DNA of 13,744 bases from CAIWXH01 sp964555675 (lineage in GTDB: Bacteria > Chloroflexota > Chloroflexia > Chloroflexales > Chloroflexaceae). The stretch lies in NCBI GenBank assembly GCA_964555675.1, contig CAZKTU010000181.1:1-13744 (forward strand), read 5' to 3'. Positions 7,153-12,991 of this stretch are shown one piece after another (position 1 is the stretch's first letter; each line of letters opens with the position of its first letter). Made by a program: the position numbers and the translations under genes. The notes beneath the pieces are model-generated. The model ran no database searches and had not been told where the DNA came from. It saw nothing but the letters and a program-made list of their open reading frames with translations.

Positions 7153-8828
7153 GGCTGTCCCTCTCTGGTGACGGTCAGCAGGTGCTGGGCCTGGGGCTGC
7201 GCGACTGTCGTAAGGCCGCCATCGGGCCAGCGGATCTCCAGGCGCTCGATGCTGGCCCCGGCCGGCACCCCGAAGTGGACCTGCGGCGGGTCGCCCGAGA
7301 GGTAGCCGCTGGTGGCGCGCACGTCGCGATAGAAGCTGCCCGCGCTGGTGTGCAGGGCCAGCCTGGCCCCGATCGCGCGGGTGTTGCCGCTGCCCGGCCA
7401 GCGCAGCTCGACCGTCAGGCCGTCGCCGCCGCACAGCCGGTTCTCGAAGAGCTGGGCCGGGCTGCGCAGATTGTTCACCACGATGTCGAGGTCGCCGTCG
7501 CCGTCCAGGTCGGCCATGCTCATGCCGCGCCCGCTGCTGGTCGAGCCGAGGCCCCAGTCGCCGGCGGGGCGGAAGCGCCCATCGCCGCTGTTGCGCAGGG
7601 CCTGGTTGGCCTCGACCAGCTCGTCGCCGGGCAGGTGGCCGAACAGCTCGGCGGCGATCATGCCGTTGACCACATACAGGTCGAGGAAGCCGTCGTTGTC
7701 GAGGTCGCCGAACTTGCCGGACCAGCCCCAGCCGACCGCGTCGACGCCGCGGGCGTAGGCCTGGTTCACATAGCGGCCGTCCTGGGCCCGCACCTGCAGC
7801 ACACTCTCGACCACCTGCGGGTCGTCGGCGGCGTGCTGGGTGGGCATGGTCGCCATCAGGGGCAGCCAGGCGGCCAGGGTCGCCACGCCGACATCGTAGG
7901 GCTTCATGTCCACCGCGAAGAGCTCGGGGCGGCCATCGTTGTCGAGGTCGCCCTGGTCGATGCTCATGGTGTTCTCGGTGGTCTGCCCGAAGGGCGCGGC
8001 GCTCTCCCAGCCCGCTGCGCTCGCCAGCCAGACCTGGTCGCGCACCGCGAAGTCGTTGCCGACCCAGATGTCGAGGCGCCCGTCGTCGTTCAGGTCGGGC
8101 AGGGCCAGGGCGAGGGCCTGGGCGGTGGGGGCGAGGCGCGCGGGGCTGTAGCCGTCGTCGCGGGCCTCGTAGAGGTAGACGCCGGCGCCCGCGCTGAAGA
8201 GGAAGCTGCTGCCGAGGGCCCGGTCGAGCTCGGCGTCGTAGCCGCCGGTGACCAGGTCGATGCGACTGTCGCCGGCCAGGTCGCCCCAGGCCATGCTATA
8301 GGCCGGCGCGGCGACCCCGGGGAGGGCGCTGCGGGCGAACTTGCCGCCGCCCTGGTTGCGCCAGAGGCTGACCCCGGCGGCGCGGTGGGTGAAGGCGATG
8401 TCGAGCAGGCCATCGCCGTCGGCATCGACGATGGCCGCGCCGCGGCTATTGCGGTCGTCGAGCTCCTGGGGGCGAAAGCGCAGACCGCCCTGGTTCCAGA
8501 GGATGCGATTGGGGCCGTCGAGGTTAGCGAAGACCAGGTCGAGGCGGCTGTCGCCGTCGAGGTCGCCGATGGCGAGCCCGGCGCCGTTGCTCTCGAACAT
8601 CCGCACGCGCTCGCCGCGCACCTCGGTGCGGTGCTCGAGGGAGTGAGCGACGAAGCTGTCGGCGCAGGGACCCGGCGCGGCCAGGGCGGTCGCAGCGGAC
8701 GTGGCGGCGACCTCGGGGCCGGCGAGCCCAGGCGCCGTGGCGGCCGCGCCGGGCCCACCCGCCAGCCCACAGCCGGCGATGGCGACGAGCAGCGCGAGGC
8801 CGAACAGCTTAATGCGTTGACCGGCCAT
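7149..8828 (-). CDS. FG-GAP/VCBS repeat lipoprotein with C-terminal ASPIC/UnbV domain (CRTAC1-like)
   Basis: This 559-residue exported lipoprotein starts with a signal peptide whose lipobox AIAGC places the lipidated cysteine at residue 20. An Ala/Gly/Pro-rich linker follows to about residue 55. The body is a beta-propeller of FG-GAP/VCBS units with calcium-loop motifs: DLDGDSRLD (89-97), DADGDGLLD (135-143), DLAGDSRID (183-191), DLNDDGRLD (245-253), DLDNDGRPE (294-302), DLDNDGFLD (375-383) and DLDGDGDLD (440-448). The C-terminus (about 484-548, with AIGARL and the ending IRWPDG) is an ASPIC/UnbV domain. Such proteins are surface binding or adhesion-type modules; the ligand is unknown. ATG 8828 is preferred over a frame opening at 8864 because it gives a clean signal peptide and has AGGTGAGG just upstream. 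Its TGA overlaps the next gene's ATG. Confidence 0.92.
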   Translation of the reverse strand: MAGQRIKLFGLALLVAIAGCGLAGGPGAAATAPGLAGPEVAATSAATALAAPGPCADSFVAHSLEHRTEVRGERVRMFESNGAGLAIGDLDGDSRLDLVFANLDGPNRILWNQGGLRFRPQELDDRNSRGAAIVDADGDGLLDIAFTHRAAGVSLWRNQGGGKFARSALPGVAAPAYSMAWGDLAGDSRIDLVTGGYDAELDRALGSSFLFSAGAGVYLYEARDDGYSPARLAPTAQALALALPDLNDDGRLDIWVGNDFAVRDQVWLASAAGWESAAPFGQTTENTMSIDQGDLDNDGRPELFAVDMKPYDVGVATLAAWLPLMATMPTQHAADDPQVVESVLQVRAQDGRYVNQAYARGVDAVGWGWSGKFGDLDNDGFLDLYVVNGMIAAELFGHLPGDELVEANQALRNSGDGRFRPAGDWGLGSTSSGRGMSMADLDGDGDLDIVVNNLRSPAQLFENRLCGGDGLTVELRWPGSGNTRAIGARLALHTSAGSFYRDVRATSGYLSGDPPQVHFGVPAGASIERLEIRWPDGGLTTVAQPQAQHLLTVTREGQP

Positions 8829-8840
8829 AACCTCACCTGG

Positions 8841-8869
8841 GTAATAGCGGCCGCAGGAGGCCATGTCTC
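8841..8869 (-). promoter_or_regulatory. Possible sigma-70-like promoter of the FG-GAP lipoprotein group
   Basis: On the minus strand, GAGACA (8864-8869) is 17 bases from TATTAC (8841-8846), each matching four of six consensus bases. It lies between the tandem hairpins and the lipoprotein start, where a second promoter would be needed if the hairpins end transcription. The -10 box is only 12 bases from the start codon, leaving a very short leader, so this is weak. Confidence 0.2.
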
Positions 8870-8897
8870 GTCAGAAGGGGCGCGGGAGACCGAGGGG

Positions 8898-8922
8898 TCC
8901 GGGGAGGCAGGGCCTCCCCGGA
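8898..8922 (-). terminator. Strong hairpin after the sugar-binding protein gene
   Basis: TCCGGGGAGGC (8898-8908) and GCCTCCCCGGA (8912-8922) form a perfect 11-bp GC-rich stem with a 3-base loop. On the transcribed minus strand it is the second of two stems after the SBP stop codon. No U-tract follows, so it is either an atypical terminator or a 3' stabilising stem that separates transporter mRNA from the downstream FG-GAP group. Confidence 0.6.
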
Positions 8923-8928
8923 TTACCC

Positions 8929-8945
8929 GTCAGAGTAGCTCTGAC
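8929..8945 (-). terminator. Second, smaller hairpin directly after the SBP stop codon
   Basis: GTCAGAG (8929-8935) pairs perfectly with CTCTGAC (8939-8945) around a TAG loop. It begins 6 bases after the SBP stop codon and 6 bases before the larger hairpin, so the two form a tandem structure on the mRNA. Confidence 0.5.
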
Positions 8946-8951
8946 GCAACC

Positions 8952-10346
8952 CTACTCGAACAGCGCGTTCACCTCGGTGTTGGCGGCCGTGAGCGCGTCG
9001 GCGGCCGTGGCCTGGCCCAGCATAATGCTGTCCATCACCGGGCCCATAATCGCCGAGACCTCGGCGCCGTTATCGGTGATCGGGAAGAGGAAGGTGCCGT
9101 TCGGGTCGGCGGCCTGGTCGGTGAAGGCGGTGACGTCGACGCCGTCGGCCTTGCGCTTGGCCAGGGCCGCATCGACCCCCGACTGCTGGGCCGGGAAGAC
9201 CACCCCGAAGCCGCCGACGATATCAGCGCACTCCTTCGAGGCGGCGTACTTCAGCCACTTCCACGACTCCTCGGGGTACTTCGTGCCCACCCAGATCGAG
9301 TCGGCCAGGCCGTTGAACATGCTCTTGCGGCCCTCGGGGCCGGCGGGCAGCGGCGCGAAGCCCACCGTGAACTCCGAGTTCTTCAGGTAGTCGCCGATCG
9401 TCCACGAGCCGTCGGTGGTCAGGGCGCCCTTACCGGACTGGAACAGGGTCCCGGCGCCCAGGCTCGAGATGTCCGAGAGGGGCGGGGCCACGCCGTCGAC
9501 CAGGGCCAGGTTGGCGTACCACTGGACGGTCTCGGCCAGCTTGGGGTCGTCGTAGTAGTACTTGGTGGTCCAGGGGCCGTCGGTGAACTTGAAGCCGTTG
9601 CTCGCCGCGAACATGCTCCACTGGGTCTGGCCCGAGAAGCCGCCCGCGCCCTGGGGGATGAAGCCGTACTGCACCACCTTGGTCTTGTCGAAGGCCGCGT
9701 CGAGGGCGTTGCGGCCCTGGTCGTCCAGGGTCAGCTTCTTGACCAGCTCGCCGAAGCTGCCGCCGTCCTGTGCGTTCCAGGTCAGGTCCTTCAGGCTGGC
9801 CGGATCGACGCCGGCCTTCTCGAGCATGTCGGCGTTGTAGACAATGGCGACCGTGTCCCAGTCCTTGGGCAGGCCGAAGCGCTTGCCGTCGCGGGCCCAG
9901 AGGTCGGCGAGGCCGGGGATGTAGGCCCCCAGGTCGACGCTGTCGCGCTGGATCAGGGGCTCGATGTCGAGCAGCTGCTCCTTGGCGGCGAACTCGGGGT
10001 ACTTGGCCAGGTGGTTGGTGAAGACGTCGGGGGCGGTGCCGCCGACCATGCCGGTCTGGACGCCGTTCCAGTAGTCGTCCCAGCCCAGCTGCTCCATCTT
10101 CACGGTAATGCCGGGGTTGGCGGCCTGGAATTTGTCGGCGCAGGCCTGGTAGGCCGGCTGCTGGTTGGCGTCCCAGAGGCCGTAGCGGATGGTCACGCCC
10201 GAGGCGGCGGGCGCGCTGGTGGCGGCGGGGGCATCGCCCCCGGCCGGGGCGGCGGGCGAGGCGGCGGGCGCGCCGCCACAGGCGGCCAGCACGAGGCTGG
10301 CGAGGACGAGCATGGTGGTCACGAGCCAGTGGGTGCGGAGACGCAT
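8952..10346 (-). CDS. ABC transporter family-1 sugar-binding lipoprotein
   Basis: This 464-residue protein should capture an oligosaccharide outside the membrane and deliver it to the adjacent permeases. The N-terminus is a lipoprotein signal with LAAC, cysteine 23, followed by an Ala/Pro-rich linker to about residue 50. The mature part looks like SBP_bac_1: VTIRYGLWDA at 51-60, FQAANPGITV (73-82), GGTAPDVF (102-109), FGLPKDWDTVAIVYN (157-171) and, later, LTTDGSWTIGDY. The ATG at 10346 is chosen because it gives the signal peptide and has AGGGAAG upstream; an open frame continues to 10475 but its residues are charged and lie before the signal. It follows the MalG-like gene after 144 bases. 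Substrate cannot be read from the sequence; the neighbouring alpha-galactosidases suggest alpha-galactosides. Confidence 0.95.
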   Translation of the reverse strand: MRLRTHWLVTTMLVLASLVLAACGGAPAASPAAPAGGDAPAATSAPAASGVTIRYGLWDANQQPAYQACADKFQAANPGITVKMEQLGWDDYWNGVQTGMVGGTAPDVFTNHLAKYPEFAAKEQLLDIEPLIQRDSVDLGAYIPGLADLWARDGKRFGLPKDWDTVAIVYNADMLEKAGVDPASLKDLTWNAQDGGSFGELVKKLTLDDQGRNALDAAFDKTKVVQYGFIPQGAGGFSGQTQWSMFAASNGFKFTDGPWTTKYYYDDPKLAETVQWYANLALVDGVAPPLSDISSLGAGTLFQSGKGALTTDGSWTIGDYLKNSEFTVGFAPLPAGPEGRKSMFNGLADSIWVGTKYPEESWKWLKYAASKECADIVGGFGVVFPAQQSGVDAALAKRKADGVDVTAFTDQAADPNGTFLFPITDNGAEVSAIMGPVMDSIMLGQATAADALTAANTEVNALFE

Positions 10347-10435
10347 GGTCTTCCCTTTCTTCGTTGAGCTCCTCGGGGCGTTCCGGTCGAAGCGGCGAAC
10401 AGTGCCGGATTTTTGGCGTGGCTGGGCCAGGGGCG

Positions 10436-10458
10436 GGCCGCGGCTTCGCCGCGCCGCC
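10436..10458 (-). other. GC-rich hairpin in the permease-SBP gap
   Basis: CGCGGC (10439-10444) pairs with GCCGCG (10448-10453) around TTC, and GGC (10436-10438) can pair with GCC (10456-10458) across a 2-base bulge. It lies in the 144-base gap between the MalG-like stop and the SBP start. No U-tract follows on either strand. It could shape differential expression of the SBP, as intergenic stems do in some sugar-transport operons; that is inference. I see no other clear element in this gap apart from the SBP ribosome binding site. Confidence 0.4.
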
Positions 10459-10490
10459 TGCTGCGAGCGGTCCATAGGTTGGGGTGCTCC

Positions 10491-11405
10491 TTATTTGTAG
10501 CCCGAGAACTGGATCGAGTTGACCGCCCTGCGCCCGAAGGCCATGAACAGGAGGATGCTGGGCATGATGCTCAGTAGCGCCCCGGCCATCAGCCCGCTCC
10601 AGTCGGGCGCCCCCTGGGGCGTCTGCGAGCGGAAGACGCCCAGAGCCACCGTCAGCACGCGCATCTCGTCGTTCGGGCCGATCAGCAGCGGCCAGAGGTA
10701 CTCGTTCCAGGTGCCGATGAAGGTCAGGATGGCCAGGGTGGTCAGGGGCGGCCCGCTCAGCGGCAGGATGATCTTCCAGAAGATCCCGAAGAGCGAGGCC
10801 CCGTCGATCTTCGCCGCCTCCTCGACCTCGCGGTTGACCCCCAGGAAGAACTGGCGCAGGAAGAAGACCGCGAAGGGCGACATCAGGAAGTACGGCGCCA
10901 CGATGCCCTGATAGGTGTTCAGCCAGCCCAGGCTGCGGATCAGGATGAAGTTCGGGATCAGGGTCACGATGCCCGGCACCATCAGCGCGACGATATAGAA
11001 GAAGAAGATCTGGTCGCGCCAGGGGAAGTTCAGCCGCGCGAAGGCGTAGGCCGCCAGCGAGCTGAAGGAGAGCTGCCCCAGCAGGATCAGCCCGGTCACG
11101 ATGATCGAGTTGCCCAGGTAGCGCCAGAAGTTCAGCGTCTGCCCCGAGCCGCCCGCGGCCATGGCCGTCTCGGTGTCCACTAGGCCCAGCACGCGCGCGA
11201 AGTTGATCAGGGTGAAGTCGGGCGGCAGAATCGCGCCCGGGTTGGCGTACAGCGAGCGGTTGCTCGAGAGGGCGCTGCGGATCATCCAGTAGAAGGGCAC
11301 CAGGATGACCAGCAGCATCAGGATCAGGCCGGCCCAGGCCATGATGCGCCCGAACGAGATCCTGCGGCGCCTGACATTCGTTATGCTTGCGGCGTGAGTC
11401 GCCAT
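10491..11405 (-). CDS. Sugar ABC transporter permease, MalG family
   Basis: This 304-residue inner-membrane protein has about six membrane helices and forms half of the import channel. The BPD_transp_1 signature, the EAA loop that contacts the ATPase, is at 196-219 and contains EAAKIDGASLFGIFWKI followed by LPLSGP. Other MalG-like features are PFYWMIRSAL (37-46), a conserved NFARVL (68-73) and the C-terminal QFSGYK ending. The start is ATG 11405, with AAGGAG six bases upstream; a frame running further to 11489 would overlap the hairpin-rich gap and lacks such a site. It follows the MalF-like gene after 109 bases. No ATPase gene is present in the window. Confidence 0.96.
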   Translation of the reverse strand: MATHAASITNVRRRRISFGRIMAWAGLILMLLVILVPFYWMIRSALSSNRSLYANPGAILPPDFTLINFARVLGLVDTETAMAAGGSGQTLNFWRYLGNSIIVTGLILLGQLSFSSLAAYAFARLNFPWRDQIFFFYIVALMVPGIVTLIPNFILIRSLGWLNTYQGIVAPYFLMSPFAVFFLRQFFLGVNREVEEAAKIDGASLFGIFWKIILPLSGPPLTTLAILTFIGTWNEYLWPLLIGPNDEMRVLTVALGVFRSQTPQGAPDWSGLMAGALLSIMPSILLFMAFGRRAVNSIQFSGYK

Positions 11406-11425
11406 GCTCTGCTCCTTCCTATGTG

Positions 11426-11442
11426 GGTCACTGGCCGTGACC
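11426..11442. repeat. 17-nt palindrome, copy 1, in the permease gap
   Basis: GGTCACTGGCCGTGACC has perfect 6-bp arms around TGGCC. It ends 20 bases before the MalG-like start codon and just upstream of its ribosome binding site. The same arms occur again at 11497-11513, 71 bases away. It can act as an RNA stem near the ribosome binding site or as a protein-binding site in DNA. Confidence 0.6.
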
Positions 11443-11470
11443 GGCGCCTCCGACGGGTGCCGGAGGGGCC
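11443..11470 (-). other. Stem-loop between the two 17-nt palindromes
   Basis: GGCGCCTCCG (11443-11452) pairs with CGGAGGGGCC (11461-11470) with one mismatch, leaving an 8-base loop. It directly abuts palindrome copy 1, so the gap between the permease genes can fold into three stems in a row. No U-tract follows. Confidence 0.45.
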
Positions 11471-11496
11471 TGGTTCGCGCCACGGTCAACGGCAGC

Positions 11497-11513
11497 GGTC
11501 ACCACAGGTGACC
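11497..11513. repeat. 17-nt palindrome, copy 2, next to the MalF-like stop codon
   Basis: GGTCACCACAGGTGACC has the same GGTCAC/GTGACC arms as copy 1 with CACAG in the middle; the pairing extends to seven bases. It lies 1 base after the MalF-like stop codon on the transcribed strand. A degenerate half-site, GGTCAA, is at 11484-11489. Confidence 0.6.
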
Positions 11514-11514
11514 T

Positions 11515-12447
11515 CTAGGCAAGATCCGACGACTCGGCCCGGAAGAAGCGCAGCTGGATGATCGTGATGGTGATCAAGAGGAGGAACAGCACCACGGCCA
11601 CGGCGGTCGCATAGCCCATCTGGAAGCGGTTGAAGGCGTACTCGTAGATGTACCAGTAGATCACGCGGGTGGCGTTGACCGGGCCGCCCTGGGTGGTGAT
11701 CGCGATCGTGTCGAAGATCTGGAACGAGCCGATGACCGTGGTCACACCCACGAAGACCAGCACCGGGCGCAGCAGCGGGATGGTGATCGACCAGAACATG
11801 CGCGTCTCGGTCGCCCCGTCGATCGCCCCGGCCTCGTAGACATCCTTGGGGATGGTCTGCAGCCCGGCGAAGATCAGGATGGCCGTGTACCCCACGTGAC
11901 GCCAGATGTTGATCCCGGCGATCGAGGGCATGGCCTGCTCGACCGAGCCGAGGAAGGGCTGGCGCGGGATGCCGAACAGGCCCAAAATCTGGTTCAGCAG
12001 ACCGAGCTGGGGGTCGAGCAGCCAGAGCCAGAGCAGGCCGACCACGACGTTGGGGATGAGCCAGGGGAGCAGCAGGACGCCGCGTACGAACAGCGATTGG
12101 GTCAGACGGTCCATCAGCACGGCCAGCAGGACGGCGAGGACGGTCTGGAGCGGGATGTTCAGCAGGACGTAGTAGAGCGTGACCCACATCGACTGCCAGA
12201 ACTGGCGGTCGGTGAGCAGCTCCTGATAATTCTCGAGCCCGATGAACTTGGCCTCGCCCAGCAGGTCCCAGTCGGTGAAGCTGATCCAGAGGCCGCGGAC
12301 CGCGGGGACGGCGTAGAAGATGATCAGGCCGGCCAGGCTGGGGAGGATGAAGAGCCAGGCGAGCAAGGTCTCACTCGAGAGCCAGCGCCGCATCCATTGG
12401 GGCCGCGCCCGGGCACCCCCCGCCGCGAGCACATCCACGTCGCTCAT
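11515..12447 (-). CDS. Sugar ABC transporter permease, MalF/UgpA family
   Basis: This 310-residue inner-membrane protein pairs with the MalG-like permease. It has about six helices, beginning with AWLFILPSLAGLIIFYAVP (30-48), followed by SFTDWDLLG (56-64) and FIGLENYQELL (68-78), typical of this family. The EAA loop is at 205-228: EAGAIDGATETRMFWSI, then IPLLRP. Two starts are possible: GTG at 12453 and ATG at 12447. I chose ATG because GGGAG lies seven bases upstream of it, whereas the same site is too close to the GTG. It is the first transporter gene; an inverted repeat at 12471-12484 lies in the 63-base gap upstream. Confidence 0.95.
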   Translation of the reverse strand: MSDVDVLAAGGARARPQWMRRWLSSETLLAWLFILPSLAGLIIFYAVPAVRGLWISFTDWDLLGEAKFIGLENYQELLTDRQFWQSMWVTLYYVLLNIPLQTVLAVLLAVLMDRLTQSLFVRGVLLLPWLIPNVVVGLLWLWLLDPQLGLLNQILGLFGIPRQPFLGSVEQAMPSIAGINIWRHVGYTAILIFAGLQTIPKDVYEAGAIDGATETRMFWSITIPLLRPVLVFVGVTTVIGSFQIFDTIAITTQGGPVNATRVIYWYIYEYAFNRFQMGYATAVAVVLFLLLITITIIQLRFFRAESSDLA

Positions 12448-12470
12448 GGACACTCTCCCTTCCCTGGTTT

Positions 12471-12484
12471 CAACGCCTTCGTTG
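12471..12484. promoter_or_regulatory. Inverted repeat upstream of the transporter genes, possible operator
   Basis: CAACGCCTTCGTTG consists of perfect 5-bp arms around CCTT, centred about 30 bases upstream of the MalF-like start. The position suits an operator for a LacI-like or other local repressor of the transporter operon. No good promoter is seen in the short gap, which would place the promoter in or before the receiver gene. The repeat is short, so chance is possible. Confidence 0.3.
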
Positions 12485-12510
12485 TCGCTGTTGTATGCTC
12501 TGGGCCCGCC

Positions 12511-12882
12511 TCAGGCCGGGGCGGCGAGCACTTGCCTGATGGTTGCGAGCAGTGTGGCCGGCAGGGTGGGCTTGACCAGGTAGGCCGCCGCCCCGAGCTC
12601 GCGACCCTTGCGCCGCTCGTCCTGGGTGCTACAGATCACCAGGGGCACCCCCGCCGCGCCGCACGCCCGGCTCACCGCCTCGAGCCTGTCCCAGCCGTTC
12701 TGCGGGAAGAGCGCCGGCTCGATCACCACTGCCACGACTGGGCGGCTGCCCAGCAGCCGCACGATCGTCTCTTCGCTCAGGGCGATGAGGACGGTGAATG
12801 CGACGCCGAGGCTGCGCTGGTACAGCGCGCTCGTCGCCTGGTCAGGCTCGGCGATCACCACGATGCCGCTGTGATCGTCCAT
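12511..12882 (-). CDS. Stand-alone receiver-like protein with degenerate phosphorylation site
   Basis: This 123-residue cytoplasmic protein has the CheY-like receiver pattern with no output domain. The start of beta-1 is IVVIAEPD (7-14), the beta-3 end is VVAVVIEPALFP (49-60), the switch threonine region is LVICSTQ (81-87) and the conserved lysine is K104 in YLVKP. In ordinary receivers the residue at the end of beta-3 is the phosphorylated Asp; here it appears to be E55. The acidic pair is also reduced (E12 then P13). ATG 12882 is chosen because the receiver fold begins at once and AGAGG lies upstream; a frame to 12942 would cross the palindrome and -10-like box. It sits between the GH36 gene and the transporter genes, so a link to sugar use is possible. 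Partner kinase and output are not visible. Confidence 0.8.
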   Translation of the reverse strand: MDDHSGIVVIAEPDQATSALYQRSLGVAFTVLIALSEETIVRLLGSRPVVAVVIEPALFPQNGWDRLEAVSRACGAAGVPLVICSTQDERRKGRELGAAAYLVKPTLPATLLATIRQVLAAPA

Positions 12883-12903
12883 CCGCTCTGCCTCTTGAAG
12901 GGG

Positions 12904-12915
12904 CCTATCGATAGG
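12904..12915. promoter_or_regulatory. 12-bp palindrome upstream of the receiver gene, possible operator
   Basis: CCTATCGATAGG is a perfect 12-bp palindrome 21 bases upstream of the receiver start. It is 3 bases downstream of TATACT (minus strand, 12919-12924), a good -10 box, which is where a repressor would block initiation. No -35 box lies at the usual distance: TTGTCA at 12937-12942 is only 12 bases from the -10. Confidence 0.35.
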
Positions 12916-12918
12916 ACG

Positions 12919-12924
12919 AGTATA
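12919..12924 (-). promoter_or_regulatory. -10-like box upstream of the receiver gene
   Basis: TATACT on the minus strand matches five of six consensus -10 bases and lies in a short AT-richer island (about 12919-12975) between the GH36 stop and the receiver start. The nearest -35-like TTGTCA is too close, at 12 bases, so the promoter is uncertain; an activator-dependent promoter could tolerate this. Confidence 0.3.
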
Positions 12925-12991
12925 GCCGAGCCGTCCTGACAATTCCTTAAGAATGCCGATATGAAGTTGCGAAATACCGACCCGCTGGGCC

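Noticed and set aside
7149..8828. FG-GAP repeats as tandem DNA repeats
   Set aside because: The recurring GTCGAGGTCGCC-like segments are codons for the calcium-loop motif DLDxDG and are explained by the protein repeat.
7182..10367. Open plus-strand frame of 1061 codons across the FG-GAP and SBP genes
   Set aside because: It is antisense to two clear genes and their gap. The translation is repetitive Val/Ala/Gly/Gln-rich text without domains, as expected from high GC and the absence of AT-rich stops on the opposite strand.
10436..10458. Hairpin in the permease-SBP gap as an intrinsic terminator
   Set aside because: No U-tract follows on either strand, and the SBP gene downstream is needed by the same transporter; kept only as a hairpin.
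10347..10475. N-terminal extension of the SBP gene to 10475
   Set aside because: The added residues are basic and proline-rich and would precede the lipoprotein signal, which must be at the N-terminus.
12937..12942. TTGTCA as -35 box of the receiver promoter
   Set aside because: It is only 12 bases from the TATACT box, too short for an ordinary sigma-70 promoter.
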